The notes: a model not told the origin generated them from the letters alone. A stretch of 64,000 nt of DNA from an uncultured Prevotella sp. (GCA_945869265.1 CAMBOI010000008.1:19720-83719); one strand, 5' to 3'. Shown: positions 17,993 to 27,762, numbered from the stretch's first letter. Numbers and translations: made by a program.

Positions 17993-19081
17993 TTATTCAG
18001 CTACTTGCGCCTTGATAAATAGTTTCTTGACAAATGTCATGTCATGCTTCACCATGATTCTGACGAGTTCCTCGAACGATGTTTTTGTGGGATTCCATCC
18101 CAACTGCTTCTTGGCCTTGCTTGGGTCGCCGAGCAACTGATCTACTTCTGCGGGGCGGAAATACTTCGGGTCAACTTCGACGAGAGCCTTGCCCGTAGCC
18201 TTGTCATATCCCTTCTCGTCAACGCCTTCGCCCTTCCATTCCAGTTCGATTCCCACTTCGCGGAATGCCAATGTGGCAAATTCCCTCACTGTGTGGTATT
18301 CGCCGGTTGCGATGACGAAGTCGTCGGGCTCAGGCTGTTGCAGTATGAGCCACATACACTCCACATAGTCCTTGGCATATCCCCAGTCGCGCAGCGAGTT
18401 GAGATTTCCGAGATAGAGTTTGTCCTGATATCCCTGGGCTATGCGTGCAGCAGCGAGGGTGATTTTGCGTGTCACAAAGTTCTCTCCACGTCTCTCGCTC
18501 TCGTGGTTGAAGAGAATACCGTTGCAGCAGTACATGTTGTACGACTCGCGGTAGTTCTTCATGATCCAGAATCCGTAGAGTTTTGCAACCGAGTAGGGTG
18601 AGCGCGGATAGAATGGAGTAGTCTCCTTCTGTGGCACTTCCTGCACCTTTCCGAACAGTTCGGATGTTGAAGCCTGATAGATGCGGCAAGTCTTTTCGAG
18701 TCCGCATATGCGCACTGCCTCCAGCAGTCTCAGCACTCCCACGGCGTCGGTGTCGGCAGTGTATTCAGGCACGTCGAACGACACTTTCACGTGGCTCTGA
18801 GCCGCAAGATTGTATATCTCGGTAGGCTTTGTTTCACCAATGATTCTGATGAGCGACGACGAGTCGGTCATGTCGGCCCAATGCAGATTAACCAGACGCG
18901 CCTTCTTCATGTCTCTCACCCATTCGTCGAGATACAAGTGCTCTATTCTTCCCGTGTTGAATGAAGATGAGCGGCGCAGAAGTCCGTGAACTTCATATCC
19001 CTTGTCGATTAGGAACTCGGCCAGATAAGAGCCGTCTTGTCCGGTAATACCAGTAATTAGTGCAACTTTTTTTTCTTTCAT
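17993..19081 (-). CDS. gmd: GDP-mannose 4,6-dehydratase
   Basis: Converts GDP-D-mannose to GDP-4-keto-6-deoxy-D-mannose, the first committed step to GDP-fucose. It is 362 residues, as expected. The N-terminal motif is [14 protein letters not shown]; the substrate loop is [13 protein letters not shown], and the catalytic tyrosine-lysine pair is in [29 protein letters not shown] is the conserved product-binding region. It sits between manC and fcl in an order matching the pathway. Confidence 0.97.
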   Translation of the reverse strand: MKEKKVALITGITGQDGSYLAEFLIDKGYEVHGLLRRSSSFNTGRIEHLYLDEWVRDMKKARLVNLHWADMTDSSSLIRIIGETKPTEIYNLAAQSHVKVSFDVPEYTADTDAVGVLRLLEAVRICGLEKTCRIYQASTSELFGKVQEVPQKETTPFYPRSPYSVAKLYGFWIMKNYRESYNMYCCNGILFNHESERRGENFVTRKITLAAARIAQGYQDKLYLGNLNSLRDWGYAKDYVECMWLILQQPEPDDFVIATGEYHTVREFATLAFREVGIELEWKGEGVDEKGYDKATGKALVEVDPKYFRPAEVDQLLGDPSKAKKQLGWNPTKTSFEELVRIMVKHDMTFVKKLFIKAQVAE

Positions 19082-19124
19082 TTTCTTTTAATATTTAATA
19101 TGTGTGATTTATTTTTTTCAAAAT

Positions 19125-20192
19125 TTATGCCTCTCCCGTAAACTGCTTGATTCTCTGCTCCTCGTCAAGTCGGCATATCAGGAGCGTGTCGTCGTTTTCG
19201 GCCACGATATATCCGTCGAGTCCCTGCACGATCACCTTTTTCTCCTGAGTGGTGTGGATGATGCAGTTGCTTGTTTCGAACACGTTGATTTCGTTGCCTA
19301 TGCAACTGTTGCCGTATAGGTCCTTCTTGGTGTTGGCCAGCAGCGAGCCCCATGTCCCGAGGTCGCTCCATCCGAAGTCAGCCGGACACACGAATATCTC
19401 CTCCGCCTTCTCCATGATGGCATAGTCAACCGAGATGCTGTTGCATGTAGGGAATTTCTCGTCGATCATGAGTTGCTCCTTGTCGGTGCCGTAGATGGGC
19501 AGCATGCCCTCGAACACCTTGGAGATAGCCGGCTGATACACCCTGAAGGCGTTGACGATGGTGCTCACGTTCCAGATGAAGATGCCTGCGTTCCAGAAGT
19601 AGTCTTTCTTGGCGATGTATTGCTTGGCAGTTTCCAGGTCGGGTTTTTCGCGGAATGAATATACGCGGAATATTTCCTTGTTGCGCAGCGAACTGTTGGA
19701 CAGGTCGGCCTGAATGTATCCGTATCCTGTTTCGGGTCGTGTGGGTTTCATACCGAGAGTTACGATAGCGTCGGAGTCCATGGTGAAGTCGAGGCACGAC
19801 TTTATCACCCTTCGGAATTCCTCGGTGTTGGTGACGATATGGTCGCTGGGAGTCACCACGATGTTGGCTTTAGGGTCTTGCGACTTTATTTTCCAGCTTA
19901 CGTAAGCGATGCACGGGGCAGTGTTTCTCCTGCAAGGCTCGCACAGGATATTGCCGGCAGGCAAGTCGGGCAGTTGTTCCTTGACGATGTTGACGTACGC
20001 CTTGTTGGTCACTATCCACACGTTTTCGGGCTTGCATATCCCGCTGAATCTCTCCACGGTGAGTTGCAGCAGTGATTTTCCCACGCCGAGCACGTCAATA
20101 AACTGCTTGGGTTTTTCTACTGTGCTCATGGGCCAGAATCGGCTTCCCACGCCTCCAGCCATAATGACAAGATGGTTGTTTCTACTTCCCAT
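19125..20192 (-). CDS. manC: Mannose-1-phosphate guanylyltransferase
   Basis: Makes GDP-mannose from mannose-1-phosphate and GTP. The start at 20192 (MGSRNNHLVIMAGG) is preferred over an ATG 42 bases upstream, because the nucleotidyltransferase core begins right there. Signature motifs are MAGGVGSRFWP, EKPKQFIDV, TPSDH and FWNAGIFIW. It is 355 residues, so it lacks the C-terminal isomerase half of bifunctional enzymes. It supplies the GDP-mannose for gmd and fcl in the same operon. Confidence 0.93.
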   Translation of the reverse strand: MGSRNNHLVIMAGGVGSRFWPMSTVEKPKQFIDVLGVGKSLLQLTVERFSGICKPENVWIVTNKAYVNIVKEQLPDLPAGNILCEPCRRNTAPCIAYVSWKIKSQDPKANIVVTPSDHIVTNTEEFRRVIKSCLDFTMDSDAIVTLGMKPTRPETGYGYIQADLSNSSLRNKEIFRVYSFREKPDLETAKQYIAKKDYFWNAGIFIWNVSTIVNAFRVYQPAISKVFEGMLPIYGTDKEQLMIDEKFPTCNSISVDYAIMEKAEEIFVCPADFGWSDLGTWGSLLANTKKDLYGNSCIGNEINVFETSNCIIHTTQEKKVIVQGLDGYIVAENDDTLLICRLDEEQRIKQFTGEA

Positions 20193-20209
20193 AATATAAT
20201 AAATAATAA

Positions 20210-20824
20210 TTAATGTTTCTTGAATTTTTTCCACGCAAAATATGCCGCCACGATGACAACCGCCGCCACGATGACGATTTTGATATATTCGGAGTATTCG
20301 TTGATTTTAGCCTCCAGTTGGCTTTCGGGCACAATGGAGTGTAGATACCATCCGAGGGCTGCGAGGATTGTGTTCCAGACTCCGGCTCCGATGGTGGTGT
20401 AGAGTATGAATTTTCCGAAGTTCATCTTGGCCAGTCCTGCCGGCACTGAGATGAGCTGTCTGATTACGGGCAGCAGTCGGCCGGTGAGTGTTGCCACCAC
20501 ACCGTGGTCGGCGAAGTATTTCTCGCTTCTTTGCACCTTTTCCTCGTTCAACAGGCACATGTGTCCCCACTTGCTTCGCGCGAAGCTGTAGATGAGCGGT
20601 CGGCCGAGATAGTAGGCGGCGGCATAGTTGATCATGGCTCCGAGGTCGGCTCCTATGGTTGCGAACACCACCACGAGCACCACGTTCTGATATCCGGCAG
20701 CAGCGTGATAGGCTGCAGGTGCCACCACCACTTCCGACGGGAACGGTATCACTGTGCTCTCGATGAGCATCAGCAGCAATATGGTGCCGTAGTTGAGGTT
20801 GCTTAATAACGATGATAAGTTCAT
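20210..20824 (-). CDS. DedA family membrane protein
   Basis: A 204-residue inner-membrane protein with four or five helices. It matches DedA (SNARE-associated/VTT domain): the ESTVIPFPSEVV motif at residues 22-33, the glycine-rich YLGRPLIYSFARSKWG region, FTGRLLPVIRQLISVPAGLAKM with the conserved FxGRxxPxxR pattern, and a last helix before KKFKKH. DedA proteins act in lipid-carrier recycling and membrane homeostasis; some are undecaprenyl phosphate flippases. The location next to sugar-nucleotide genes would fit that, but this is inference. The start overlaps the stop of the TPR gene. Confidence 0.9.
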   Translation of the reverse strand: MNLSSLLSNLNYGTILLLMLIESTVIPFPSEVVVAPAAYHAAAGYQNVVLVVVFATIGADLGAMINYAAAYYLGRPLIYSFARSKWGHMCLLNEEKVQRSEKYFADHGVVATLTGRLLPVIRQLISVPAGLAKMNFGKFILYTTIGAGVWNTILAALGWYLHSIVPESQLEAKINEYSEYIKIVIVAAVVIVAAYFAWKKFKKH

Positions 20825-22260
20825 TAGATTTTCACATTTTTTACATAATCATAATATTGCTCTTTCTTTAACCCGGGCGGGAAGAAATCTCCGAAAATGA
20901 GTTCCACCTCGTCGGGATTGACGATGCATGCCTTCTGCATCAGTTTCACGCCCTTGGATATCTCCATCGTCCTGAGGAAGCTTACAGCTGCGTAGGTATA
21001 CCCCTGATTCCATCCCTCGGGCATCACCCTCACGAGTTTTCTGTAATATGTGATGACATGTTCGTAGAGCTCATGGTCGTAGAGCGACACCATAATCTTG
21101 AATATGATTTCCGGGTCGCGCTTAGATTTCTTTACTGCTTTGTCAAAGAATTTCAGTCCTTCTTCCAACTGGTTGTTCATCAGGTGCACATGTCCGCGTA
21201 GCACGAGCCTTTGGTTTTCGGCGTTGGGCATGTCGTCGATATATTGAGAGTATTCTTCCGACAAGTCGAGATAGTCAAGTGCCTTCTCGATGTCCTTCTT
21301 TGAGCTGTAGATAAAGGCGAGGTCATCGCTTGCCTGGGTCATCACCATGGGGTCTTCTTCGCAGTGGTCGATGGCTTTATTCAGATATTTGCAAGCCTTG
21401 TCCATATCTCCGGTCATCAATAGGCATGAGCCCATTTCCACTTCGGCCTTGGCGTTGTTGGGTATGCGTTTCATGAATTTTTTAAATGCCGCAATAGCCT
21501 CTTTGGGGTTGCCTTGTCCGGCGAGCGATTTGCCCAAGCACCACAGTCCGTCGGTGTTGTCGGGATTGATGGCCAGCGAGTATTCTGCACAGTTGCGGCA
21601 TTCGTCAAACTTGTTTTCAAACAAGTATATGATGCCCATTGTGTTCCAGTATCGATACATGAAGGGATTTTTGTCGATTAGCGACTCGAGCACCTTGATA
21701 GCTGCTTCGTAGTCTCCCTTGCTGCAGTGTATGCGTGCAATGAGTTCGAGCCTTTCCTTGTGTTCTTTGTCGTTCATTTTATTGAGCCAGCTCTCGGCGG
21801 GCATCACATAGTTGTAGTCCACAAAGAGCGCTCCGATGTCGAGCAGAAAGTTGTCTCTCTCCTCGGGCTCCAACTTTTTGTAGGCTTGGAGGATCATCCT
21901 TTCGGCGCGTGGGATATTGGCATTTGCTATCTCCAGTTCCACAGTGAGGTAGAAATAGTCGATGTCGCTCTTGTCGTCGATGGCTTCGCATTGCCTGCGG
22001 GCTTCGTCTTTGTCGCCCATGGCGATGGCCTGTCGTGCCTTGAAGACGTGCGGGCCGATAGCCCCGGGATATAGTTCCAGGGCATAGTCGGCCATGGCGT
22101 TGGCTTTGTCTATCCGCCCGTCATAGTTGTAGTAGTCGATGATGTCGGTCATGTCGTCGATGTCCATAAACACCTTGTTGCCCTTCTTCACCGCCTCTTC
22201 ATATAATTTGAGGTTTCTCTTGAATTCCTCTTTTTGGAATAGCTCCTCGTCGATGTGCAT
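20824..22260 (-). CDS. Tetratricopeptide repeat protein
   Basis: A 478-residue, all-helical protein with no signal peptide or membrane helix. Repeats of about 34 residues occur through most of its length; clear examples are AIKVLESLIDKNPFMYRYWNTMG, CAEYSLAINPDNTDGLWCLGKSL and AIAAFKKFMKRIPNNAKAEVEMG. TPR arrays bind other proteins; the partner here is unknown. It lies nine bases after glnS and overlaps dedA, so it is within the glnS-to-fcl operon. The N-terminal region is acidic (HIDEELFQKEEFKRN). Confidence 0.85.
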   Translation of the reverse strand: MHIDEELFQKEEFKRNLKLYEEAVKKGNKVFMDIDDMTDIIDYYNYDGRIDKANAMADYALELYPGAIGPHVFKARQAIAMGDKDEARRQCEAIDDKSDIDYFYLTVELEIANANIPRAERMILQAYKKLEPEERDNFLLDIGALFVDYNYVMPAESWLNKMNDKEHKERLELIARIHCSKGDYEAAIKVLESLIDKNPFMYRYWNTMGIIYLFENKFDECRNCAEYSLAINPDNTDGLWCLGKSLAGQGNPKEAIAAFKKFMKRIPNNAKAEVEMGSCLLMTGDMDKACKYLNKAIDHCEEDPMVMTQASDDLAFIYSSKKDIEKALDYLDLSEEYSQYIDDMPNAENQRLVLRGHVHLMNNQLEEGLKFFDKAVKKSKRDPEIIFKIMVSLYDHELYEHVITYYRKLVRVMPEGWNQGYTYAAVSFLRTMEISKGVKLMQKACIVNPDEVELIFGDFFPPGLKKEQYYDYVKNVKI

Positions 22261-22269
22261 ATTTTTTTA

Positions 22270-23985
22270 CTACTTATTTATTTTTGCCCATGTGTCCTTG
22301 AGTCCCACGGTCTTGTTGAATACGAGACGTTCGGGTGTGGAGTCGAGGTCGGGCGTGAAATATCCTATTCTCTGGAATTGCAGGAAGTCGCCCGGTTTGC
22401 ATGTTGTGACGAAGTCCTCGACGTAGCAGTTGTCGAGCACTGTGAGCGACTCGGGGTTGAGCAGTTCGCGGAAGTCGCGCTCGTCGGCGGCAGGATTTTC
22501 GATGGTGAAGAGTCGGTCGTAGAGTCTCACCTCGGCCTTGTGGCAGTGGTCGCAGCTCACCCAGTGCAGCGTGCCCTTCACCTTGCGGTTGGCTCCCTCC
22601 ATTCCGCTCTTGCTCAGCGGGTCGTATTCGGCGTATATCTCTATGATGTTGCCCTCGTCGTCCTTTTTGCATCCCGTGCATGTGACGATGTATGCGTTCT
22701 TGAGTCTCACCTCCTTGCCCGGAGTCATGCGGAAGAATTTCTTCGGTGCGTCCTCCATGAAGTCGTCGCGCTCTATCCACAGGTTGCGGCTGAAGGTGAT
22801 GGTGTGCTTGCCGTCGGCCTCGTTTTCAGGATTGTTGATAGCCTCCATCTCCTCGGTCTGTCCCTCGGGATAGTTGGTGATGACGAGTTTCACGGGGTTG
22901 AGCACTGCCGACACTCTCAGCGCGCGCTTGTTGAGGTCGTCACGCACGGCGGCTTCGAGCAGTGCGTAGTCGTTGAGTGCGTCGAATTTGGTGTAGCCTA
23001 TCGAGTTGATAAACTGTCGGATGCTCTGAGCCGAGTATCCGCGTCGGCGCATACCGCATACGGTGGGCATTCGCGGGTCGTCCCATCCGCTGACGAGTTT
23101 CTCGTCCACGAGAGTGTGCAGTTTTCTCTTGCTCATCACGGTGTATGTGAGGTTGAGTCGGTTGAATTCTATCTGCCTCGGCCTGTAGTCGGCACCGAGC
23201 TTTGCCTCAGAGTCGTATTCCTTGAGGAAGTCGATGAATTTGTCGTAGAGTGGGCGATGTGGCACAAACTCGAGAGTACAGATAGAGTGGGTGACACCCT
23301 CGAAATAGTCGCTCTGTCCGTGAGCGAAGTCATACATCGGATAGGCGTGCCACTTGGTGCCAGTGCGATGATGAGGAGTATGAATGATGCGATACATCAC
23401 CGGGTCGCGGAAGTGCATGTTGGGATTAGCCATGTCGAGCTTTGCCCTGAGCACCATCGAGCCCTCCACAGCCTCGGCGGTGTTCATCTTCTCAAACAGG
23501 GCGAGGTTTTCCTCCACGGGTCGGTCGCGGTATGGGCTTGCCTGTCCAGGCGTTGTCGGCGTGCCTTTCTGCTCGGCAATTTGCTCCGATGTCTGCTCGT
23601 CGATATATGCCATTCCTTTCTTGATCATCCACACGGCGAAGTCCCACAGCTGCTGGAAATAGTCGCTGGCGTAATATACGTTGCCCCATTTGAATCCGAG
23701 CCATTGTATGTCGTTGAGGATAGAGTCAACATATTCAGTATCTTCCTTCGAGGGATTTGTGTCGTCAAATCTCAGGTTGCACACACCGCCGTATCTCTCT
23801 GCCACTCCAAAGTCCATGCATATGGCCTTGGCGTGTCCGATGTGAATATATCCGTTGGGCTCTGGCGGGAATCGTGTTTGGATTCTGCCACCGTTTTTAC
23901 CCTCGGCCAGGTCGGCCTCAACCATCTGTTCCACGAAGCTCAAGCTTTTCTTCTCTTCGTTTTCTTCAATCTTCTTTTCTGTCAT
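22270..23985 (-). CDS. glnS: Glutaminyl-tRNA synthetase
   Basis: Charges tRNA-Gln with glutamine. It is 571 residues, near the 550-580 usual length. The class I HIGH motif is in PPEPNGYIHIGHAK, and the KMSKS-equivalent is VMSKRKL, in the position expected for GlnS. The C-terminal anticodon-binding beta-barrels follow (LYDRLFTIENPAADERDF). Its presence means this organism charges glutamine directly, at least in part. It is the promoter-proximal gene of an operon that continues with a TPR gene, dedA and GDP-fucose synthesis. Confidence 0.96.
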   Translation of the reverse strand: MTEKKIEENEEKKSLSFVEQMVEADLAEGKNGGRIQTRFPPEPNGYIHIGHAKAICMDFGVAERYGGVCNLRFDDTNPSKEDTEYVDSILNDIQWLGFKWGNVYYASDYFQQLWDFAVWMIKKGMAYIDEQTSEQIAEQKGTPTTPGQASPYRDRPVEENLALFEKMNTAEAVEGSMVLRAKLDMANPNMHFRDPVMYRIIHTPHHRTGTKWHAYPMYDFAHGQSDYFEGVTHSICTLEFVPHRPLYDKFIDFLKEYDSEAKLGADYRPRQIEFNRLNLTYTVMSKRKLHTLVDEKLVSGWDDPRMPTVCGMRRRGYSAQSIRQFINSIGYTKFDALNDYALLEAAVRDDLNKRALRVSAVLNPVKLVITNYPEGQTEEMEAINNPENEADGKHTITFSRNLWIERDDFMEDAPKKFFRMTPGKEVRLKNAYIVTCTGCKKDDEGNIIEIYAEYDPLSKSGMEGANRKVKGTLHWVSCDHCHKAEVRLYDRLFTIENPAADERDFRELLNPESLTVLDNCYVEDFVTTCKPGDFLQFQRIGYFTPDLDSTPERLVFNKTVGLKDTWAKINK

Positions 23986-24013
23986 ATTTGTGTGTTCTTT
24001 ATCATTTTTGGTG

Positions 24014-24045
24014 CAAAGATAATGTATTTAATCGATATCTCCAAA
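24014..24045 (-). promoter_or_regulatory. Bacteroidetes-type promoter for the glnS operon
   Basis: On the minus strand TTTG (24042-24045) is followed after exactly 20 bases by TATCTTTG (24014-24021), a full match to the consensus. The glnS start codon lies 28 bases further on. Confidence 0.85.
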
Positions 24046-24085
24046 TAAATTCCCTTTTTTTTTATAATGTATAGCGAAAACTTGT

Positions 24086-24496
24086 CTAAAACGTGTTTTC
24101 CACCGTCACCAGGATCGTCTCGTCCTTATGCTCCTCGATGAGCAGAATGAGGCGGTTCAGGGCGTCGCGCGAGTGGGTTAGCACACTTGGGAATGTGCGA
24201 GTTCCGATGAGAATGCACCCGCTGGAGTTGCGCACACTGTTGCCTACGTGAATCATTATGCCCGTGAAATGTGGCACGTTCTGCAGAAACGGCATTTGGG
24301 TTTTGAATTTCGTGCTGAATCTCATTTTCAACTTGTATGTGCCTTCGGGGATGGCGGTTTTTCCCGCCACCTTTTCCTCTTTGCTCCAGTCGATTGCCCT
24401 CGGTTCGAGGGTATCGGCGAAGTACCGGTCGTCCACATACATTTTTCCGGCAGTATATGTCTTGCCTTTAATGTCTCTTTTTATTACAATTTCCAT
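24086..24496 (-). CDS. DUF5675 family protein
   Basis: A 136-residue protein matching DUF5675, a small family common in phages and Bacteroidetes mobile or cassette loci. Visible conserved parts are FADTLEP, AIPEGTYKL, and IHVGNSVRNSSGCILIG, with a histidine, a serine and a cysteine in an arrangement that recalls L,D-transpeptidase-like (YkuD) active sites. A wall-active role is inference only. There is no signal peptide. Its 5' leader holds a copy of the GTGACAGATGACAGATGACA motif that also brackets the centre of the neighbouring cassette. In related cassettes the corresponding slot is often filled by an N-acetylmuramoyl-L-alanine amidase. Confidence 0.78.
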   Translation of the reverse strand: MEIVIKRDIKGKTYTAGKMYVDDRYFADTLEPRAIDWSKEEKVAGKTAIPEGTYKLKMRFSTKFKTQMPFLQNVPHFTGIMIHVGNSVRNSSGCILIGTRTFPSVLTHSRDALNRLILLIEEHKDETILVTVENTF

Positions 24497-24517
24497 AGTT
24501 CTTTGTATATATACGGG

Positions 24518-25108
24518 TTAAAAATAAAACTGTCATCTGTCATCTGTCACTACTTTCATCCACAGATGTTTTTATCCACAGATTTCCACAGATGAAAATT
24601 TTTATTGGATTATCACAGATTTTTTATCCACAGAGTTTTTTGTCCACAGATTATCACAGATTAACACAGATTTTTTTAATATCTAAAGATATTTTGATTA
24701 TCACAGATTTTTTTGGGCACGGAAATCCACGGCTTTTTTTAAAAAAAAGACACGGCTTGGCTCCGCATTGATATCCCACGGCACTTCGTGATTACGGCTT
24801 GCTTCGCAAGTTCACGGCTTAGTTACATTTTTCAATATTTCAATATTTTAATATTTCATTTTAGAGCCGTGTCTATACTTTAGTATAGCCTTAATGCAAA
24901 TAAAGCCATTCCTATGCGCAGCCCAGCCGTGTCTTTTTTAAAAGCCGTGTCCATCCGTGCCTAAAAATAAATCATCAATAATCAATCATCATCCTAATCA
25001 GAGCCTTTGGCTCTTAATCTGTGCCAATCTGTGTTAATCTGTGGTCTGAAAAAAACTATCAGTGGTCTTTTCATCAGTGCCAATCAGAGTTAATCTGTGG
25101 TCTATAAA
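24518..25108 (+). repeat. Long dispersed repeat, copy A (with non-coding interval 24497-25114)
   Basis: The whole 618-base gap without a gene is repeat sequence. It starts with the reverse complement of GTGACAGATGACAGATGACA (to 24550). Next come many CACAGATT/ATCCACAGA units (24551-24715) and a module from GGCACGGAAATCCACGGC at 24715 to a closing CCGTGCC near 24962. The end is more AATCTGTG units. The central module contains small hairpins such as CTATACT-TT-AGTATAG. The same order recurs at 35583-36109 in the same direction, and inverted at 30772-31045 and 31269-31546. No open frame of note is present. Confidence 0.9.
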
Positions 25109-25114
25109 AACCTG

Positions 25115-27388
25115 TCAGACTTTGCACTTCACAATCTCTCCGTCGATCGACTCGTAGCTCACAATCCCCCGCGCCTTCCACTTGGCCAACAAGTTCTTGG
25201 CCGAGCCGCCTCGCTTGCCGAGCCTCGAGCGCAGGTTTTCCAAGTCCTTAAGCCGGAATATCTCGGGCAACATCTCACAGAGATTCTGCGGACCGCGATG
25301 GTTTGACAGCTTGTTCTCGGCAATCTCCTTCTCAAGCATCTCGCCGAAAATCAGCATCTTGCACCACAAGTCATATCTCAACGACCATCTCACATAGTCC
25401 TCGATTACCGTGGTCCATTGCTGACCGTTGAGCAGCCAGAGCACCATTCCCTTGAGCCATGCTATCACCGTGGCGCGATAACTCAGCACGAGATAACCCT
25501 CGGAGTCGTATAGTTCGGCCAGGCGCTCATTTTCGTCGCACAGATTCTGCGCAAATTTGTTGGCCTCCTCGCATTTGTATGTGCCGTGAAACGACTCCAG
25601 CAAGTCAACCACCTTGTTCACCGTGGCGCGGTATTCGTCATCGTAGATGCCATACACAGGGCGAGCGCCTTCGGGCTTGATGATGGTAGATACCGAGAGG
25701 CGGGTGATGGTGCCGTCGGTGATGTTCTTCCTGAAGAAGTTGCGGGCGTTCTTCGGGCAGCTCGACGCATTGAAGTTGAAGCGAAGCGGAGCTATTCCCG
25801 TCACCGATGCCGAGCCCACTCGCTCCTGTCCGTGAGGACTATTGTCAAACGCTTTGCGAATGATTGTACTGACCTCTTGCTCACTATTCCGGGAGGTGAT
25901 ATTTTTCAGAGTGTCGAGTTCATCCACTTTTACGTAAATATATTTCTCACCGTTGTAGGCTGCGTCGGCCACTCGCTGATTGAACACTGCGTCGGTCAGA
26001 TTGTCTATGAGCGACTGCACGCAGAGGTCTTTTGGTCTTGCCTCTAGCGATGTTGCCCCTTGCGGGTTTTTCAGTTTCCATTGCGCCTCGCGTTCCCTGG
26101 CCACTTTGTCATTTTCGGATATTCTGCTCACCATCATCTGACAGGGTTTGGTGACGCATCCCTTACCTATCGACATCTGAGCTGCCAGCAATTCCATAAA
26201 CGTAGCCTCGTGCAATACATTGTCCCAATACATAAATTTCACACCGCTCATGTTCACTGCCATTGGCGGGAAGAGATTTTCGCACACTGCAGGGCGATAG
26301 TATTCAGGCGCTCTGGAGCACAGTTCGCCCAAGGGTGAGGGGAGAATCGTGGGCATTTGGGGAGGCAATTTGCTGTCGAGTGCATTCACCAGTTCGAGTT
26401 GGCTTTTGCCCTTGTTCTCTTCCTCGTTGAGCAGGTTGAGCACCTTCTGCAGTTTGAAGTTGATGCCCTTGCGCGGTTCGTCGATAGCATTTTTCAGGCA
26501 TTGCTCATATTCCTCCTGCGGCAGATCGCAATAGCGGGGGATGACCAATTTGAGCACATTGATGTCATAATCGCATATCGCGCGTAGCGAGCGTGCGAGG
26601 TCGAAGATGAGAGCATTGCGATTGCCCACCACAGGCTCTTTGCCACCATTATATACCTCCCAGTATTTCGCGATAATCTTTGTAAAATTATATCCGAAAT
26701 AGATGACATCGCCTTGCGGTGCCGATTGCGCCTCTGCCGCCTTGTCCGATTGCTCCTCGGTCGCCTTGCTCGCCTCGGCCTCCGGCTTCGCTTCTGTCGC
26801 CGTTTCTGCCGTCGCCTTCGTCCTTTCCTCCTTCTTCCCCTCGGCTGCCTCATTTATAAATAGCTCGTCCTTGCAGAAGAAGAGATCCTGAGCATCTGCG
26901 GTAGGCGTAAAGAAGACGCGAGTGATATCTTTTGCCGCAGGATCCGCCTCCACGCCAAGCATTTTCGATGCCCATTTCAGGTTTTCCTCCTGACTCATTT
27001 CGGGATGGCGTCGGAACACCACGTGCAAGCCCTTCGTAGCCGAGCGCTCGAGCATCAGCAGTCCCAGTTCATCGGCCTTGGCGAGGATATTTTCCTTTAC
27101 AATGTCAAACTGCCGTTGGAACTCCTCCTTATCCATTCCCGCCTGAAAATCCACGTCCATTCCCACCGAGTTGCTCTCCACCGTGGCGCCTTTGAGCTTG
27201 CCGTCATTCGGCATACAGGAGTAATTGAACTGTATCATCCTGCGCTTGCCGTCAGCATTGCCGTTGCGCGCTTGTTGAGTCATCTCGCGGTTGTGTTTTG
27301 AGTTGCGCAGTGCGGCAAATTCCTTGAAGTTCTTAATCGGGATCATAGTTTTCGCCCCGTTCTTATATTCTATTACGTGTACGCTCAT
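25115..27388 (-). CDS. VirE/BT4734-type protein: primase-like N-terminus plus DUF3987-like C-terminus
   Basis: A 757-residue protein. Residues about 40-180 match the BT4734-like (VirE_N) domain. They contain an archaeo-eukaryotic-primase-like DxD in GMDVDF, the sxH-type motif ATKGLHVVFRR and an R-containing ITRVFFTP. A low-complexity Ala/Glu/Lys linker (about 190-225) follows. The C-terminal part resembles DUF3987-type helicase-like proteins of Bacteroidetes, with a P-loop-like MSIGKGCVTKP and an acidic YVKVDELDTL strand. The glycines and lysine of the P-loop are not canonical. I infer a DNA-priming or replication function; it has not been shown. It overlaps the preceding gene by four bases and ends at repeat copy A. 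Confidence 0.85.
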   Translation of the reverse strand: MSVHVIEYKNGAKTMIPIKNFKEFAALRNSKHNREMTQQARNGNADGKRRMIQFNYSCMPNDGKLKGATVESNSVGMDVDFQAGMDKEEFQRQFDIVKENILAKADELGLLMLERSATKGLHVVFRRHPEMSQEENLKWASKMLGVEADPAAKDITRVFFTPTADAQDLFFCKDELFINEAAEGKKEERTKATAETATEAKPEAEASKATEEQSDKAAEAQSAPQGDVIYFGYNFTKIIAKYWEVYNGGKEPVVGNRNALIFDLARSLRAICDYDINVLKLVIPRYCDLPQEEYEQCLKNAIDEPRKGINFKLQKVLNLLNEEENKGKSQLELVNALDSKLPPQMPTILPSPLGELCSRAPEYYRPAVCENLFPPMAVNMSGVKFMYWDNVLHEATFMELLAAQMSIGKGCVTKPCQMMVSRISENDKVAREREAQWKLKNPQGATSLEARPKDLCVQSLIDNLTDAVFNQRVADAAYNGEKYIYVKVDELDTLKNITSRNSEQEVSTIIRKAFDNSPHGQERVGSASVTGIAPLRFNFNASSCPKNARNFFRKNITDGTITRLSVSTIIKPEGARPVYGIYDDEYRATVNKVVDLLESFHGTYKCEEANKFAQNLCDENERLAELYDSEGYLVLSYRATVIAWLKGMVLWLLNGQQWTTVIEDYVRWSLRYDLWCKMLIFGEMLEKEIAENKLSNHRGPQNLCEMLPEIFRLKDLENLRSRLGKRGGSAKNLLAKWKARGIVSYESIDGEIVKCKV

Positions 27389-27762
27389 TTCAATGCCTCC
27401 TTTATTTCCTTTTTCATTACTGTCTTAAAGTCAACCCCCTCGTCGTCATACACTTTCATCATCAGCAGGTAGGCTCCGTCGGCTGTCTTCGACAGACTGC
27501 CGTGCATCGTGGATTTCAGTCGCACGGCGCGACTCTTGTTCTGTCTTGTCCTCGGTGTCACCACGATATATCCCTCGTCGTCGATAGAGTAGTAGCCCCA
27601 TCTGTGCACCTGCTTCACCCTGTGCGGGCGTGCCGCGTCGGGCACCACCTTCACCGTGTTGTCTTCATACACCATTGCCTTGCCGGCATATACAGTCTCT
27701 AATGTTCGCGCGCAAGAAATACCTGCTTGGCAGGCAATCTCCAAAATCTTCTTTCGTGCCAT
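27385..27762 (-). CDS. Uncharacterised small protein upstream of the VirE-type gene
   Basis: A 125-residue basic protein with no signal or membrane segment. The start (MARKKILEIACQAG) resembles the beginning of a DNA-binding helix-turn-helix, but I cannot confirm one. The middle has beta-rich segments (HRWGYYSIDDEGYIVVTPRT) and the end is charged. Its stop overlaps the start of the primase-like gene (27385-27388), so the two are likely made in fixed ratio. I do not recognise the family. Its location in the cassette suggests an accessory to the primase-like protein. Confidence 0.7.
   Translation of the reverse strand: MARKKILEIACQAGISCARTLETVYAGKAMVYEDNTVKVVPDAARPHRVKQVHRWGYYSIDDEGYIVVTPRTRQNKSRAVRLKSTMHGSLSKTADGAYLLMMKVYDDEGVDFKTVMKKEIKEALK

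Noticed and set aside
22255..24048. A 597-codon open frame on the plus strand opposite glnS
   Set aside because: It is the antisense shadow of glnS, whose motifs are intact on the other strand. The predicted protein has no family features and biased His/Val-rich composition.
24551..24715. CRISPR array in the ACAGAT-rich repeats
   Set aside because: The units are short, irregular and lack spacers of constant length; there are no cas genes in the window.
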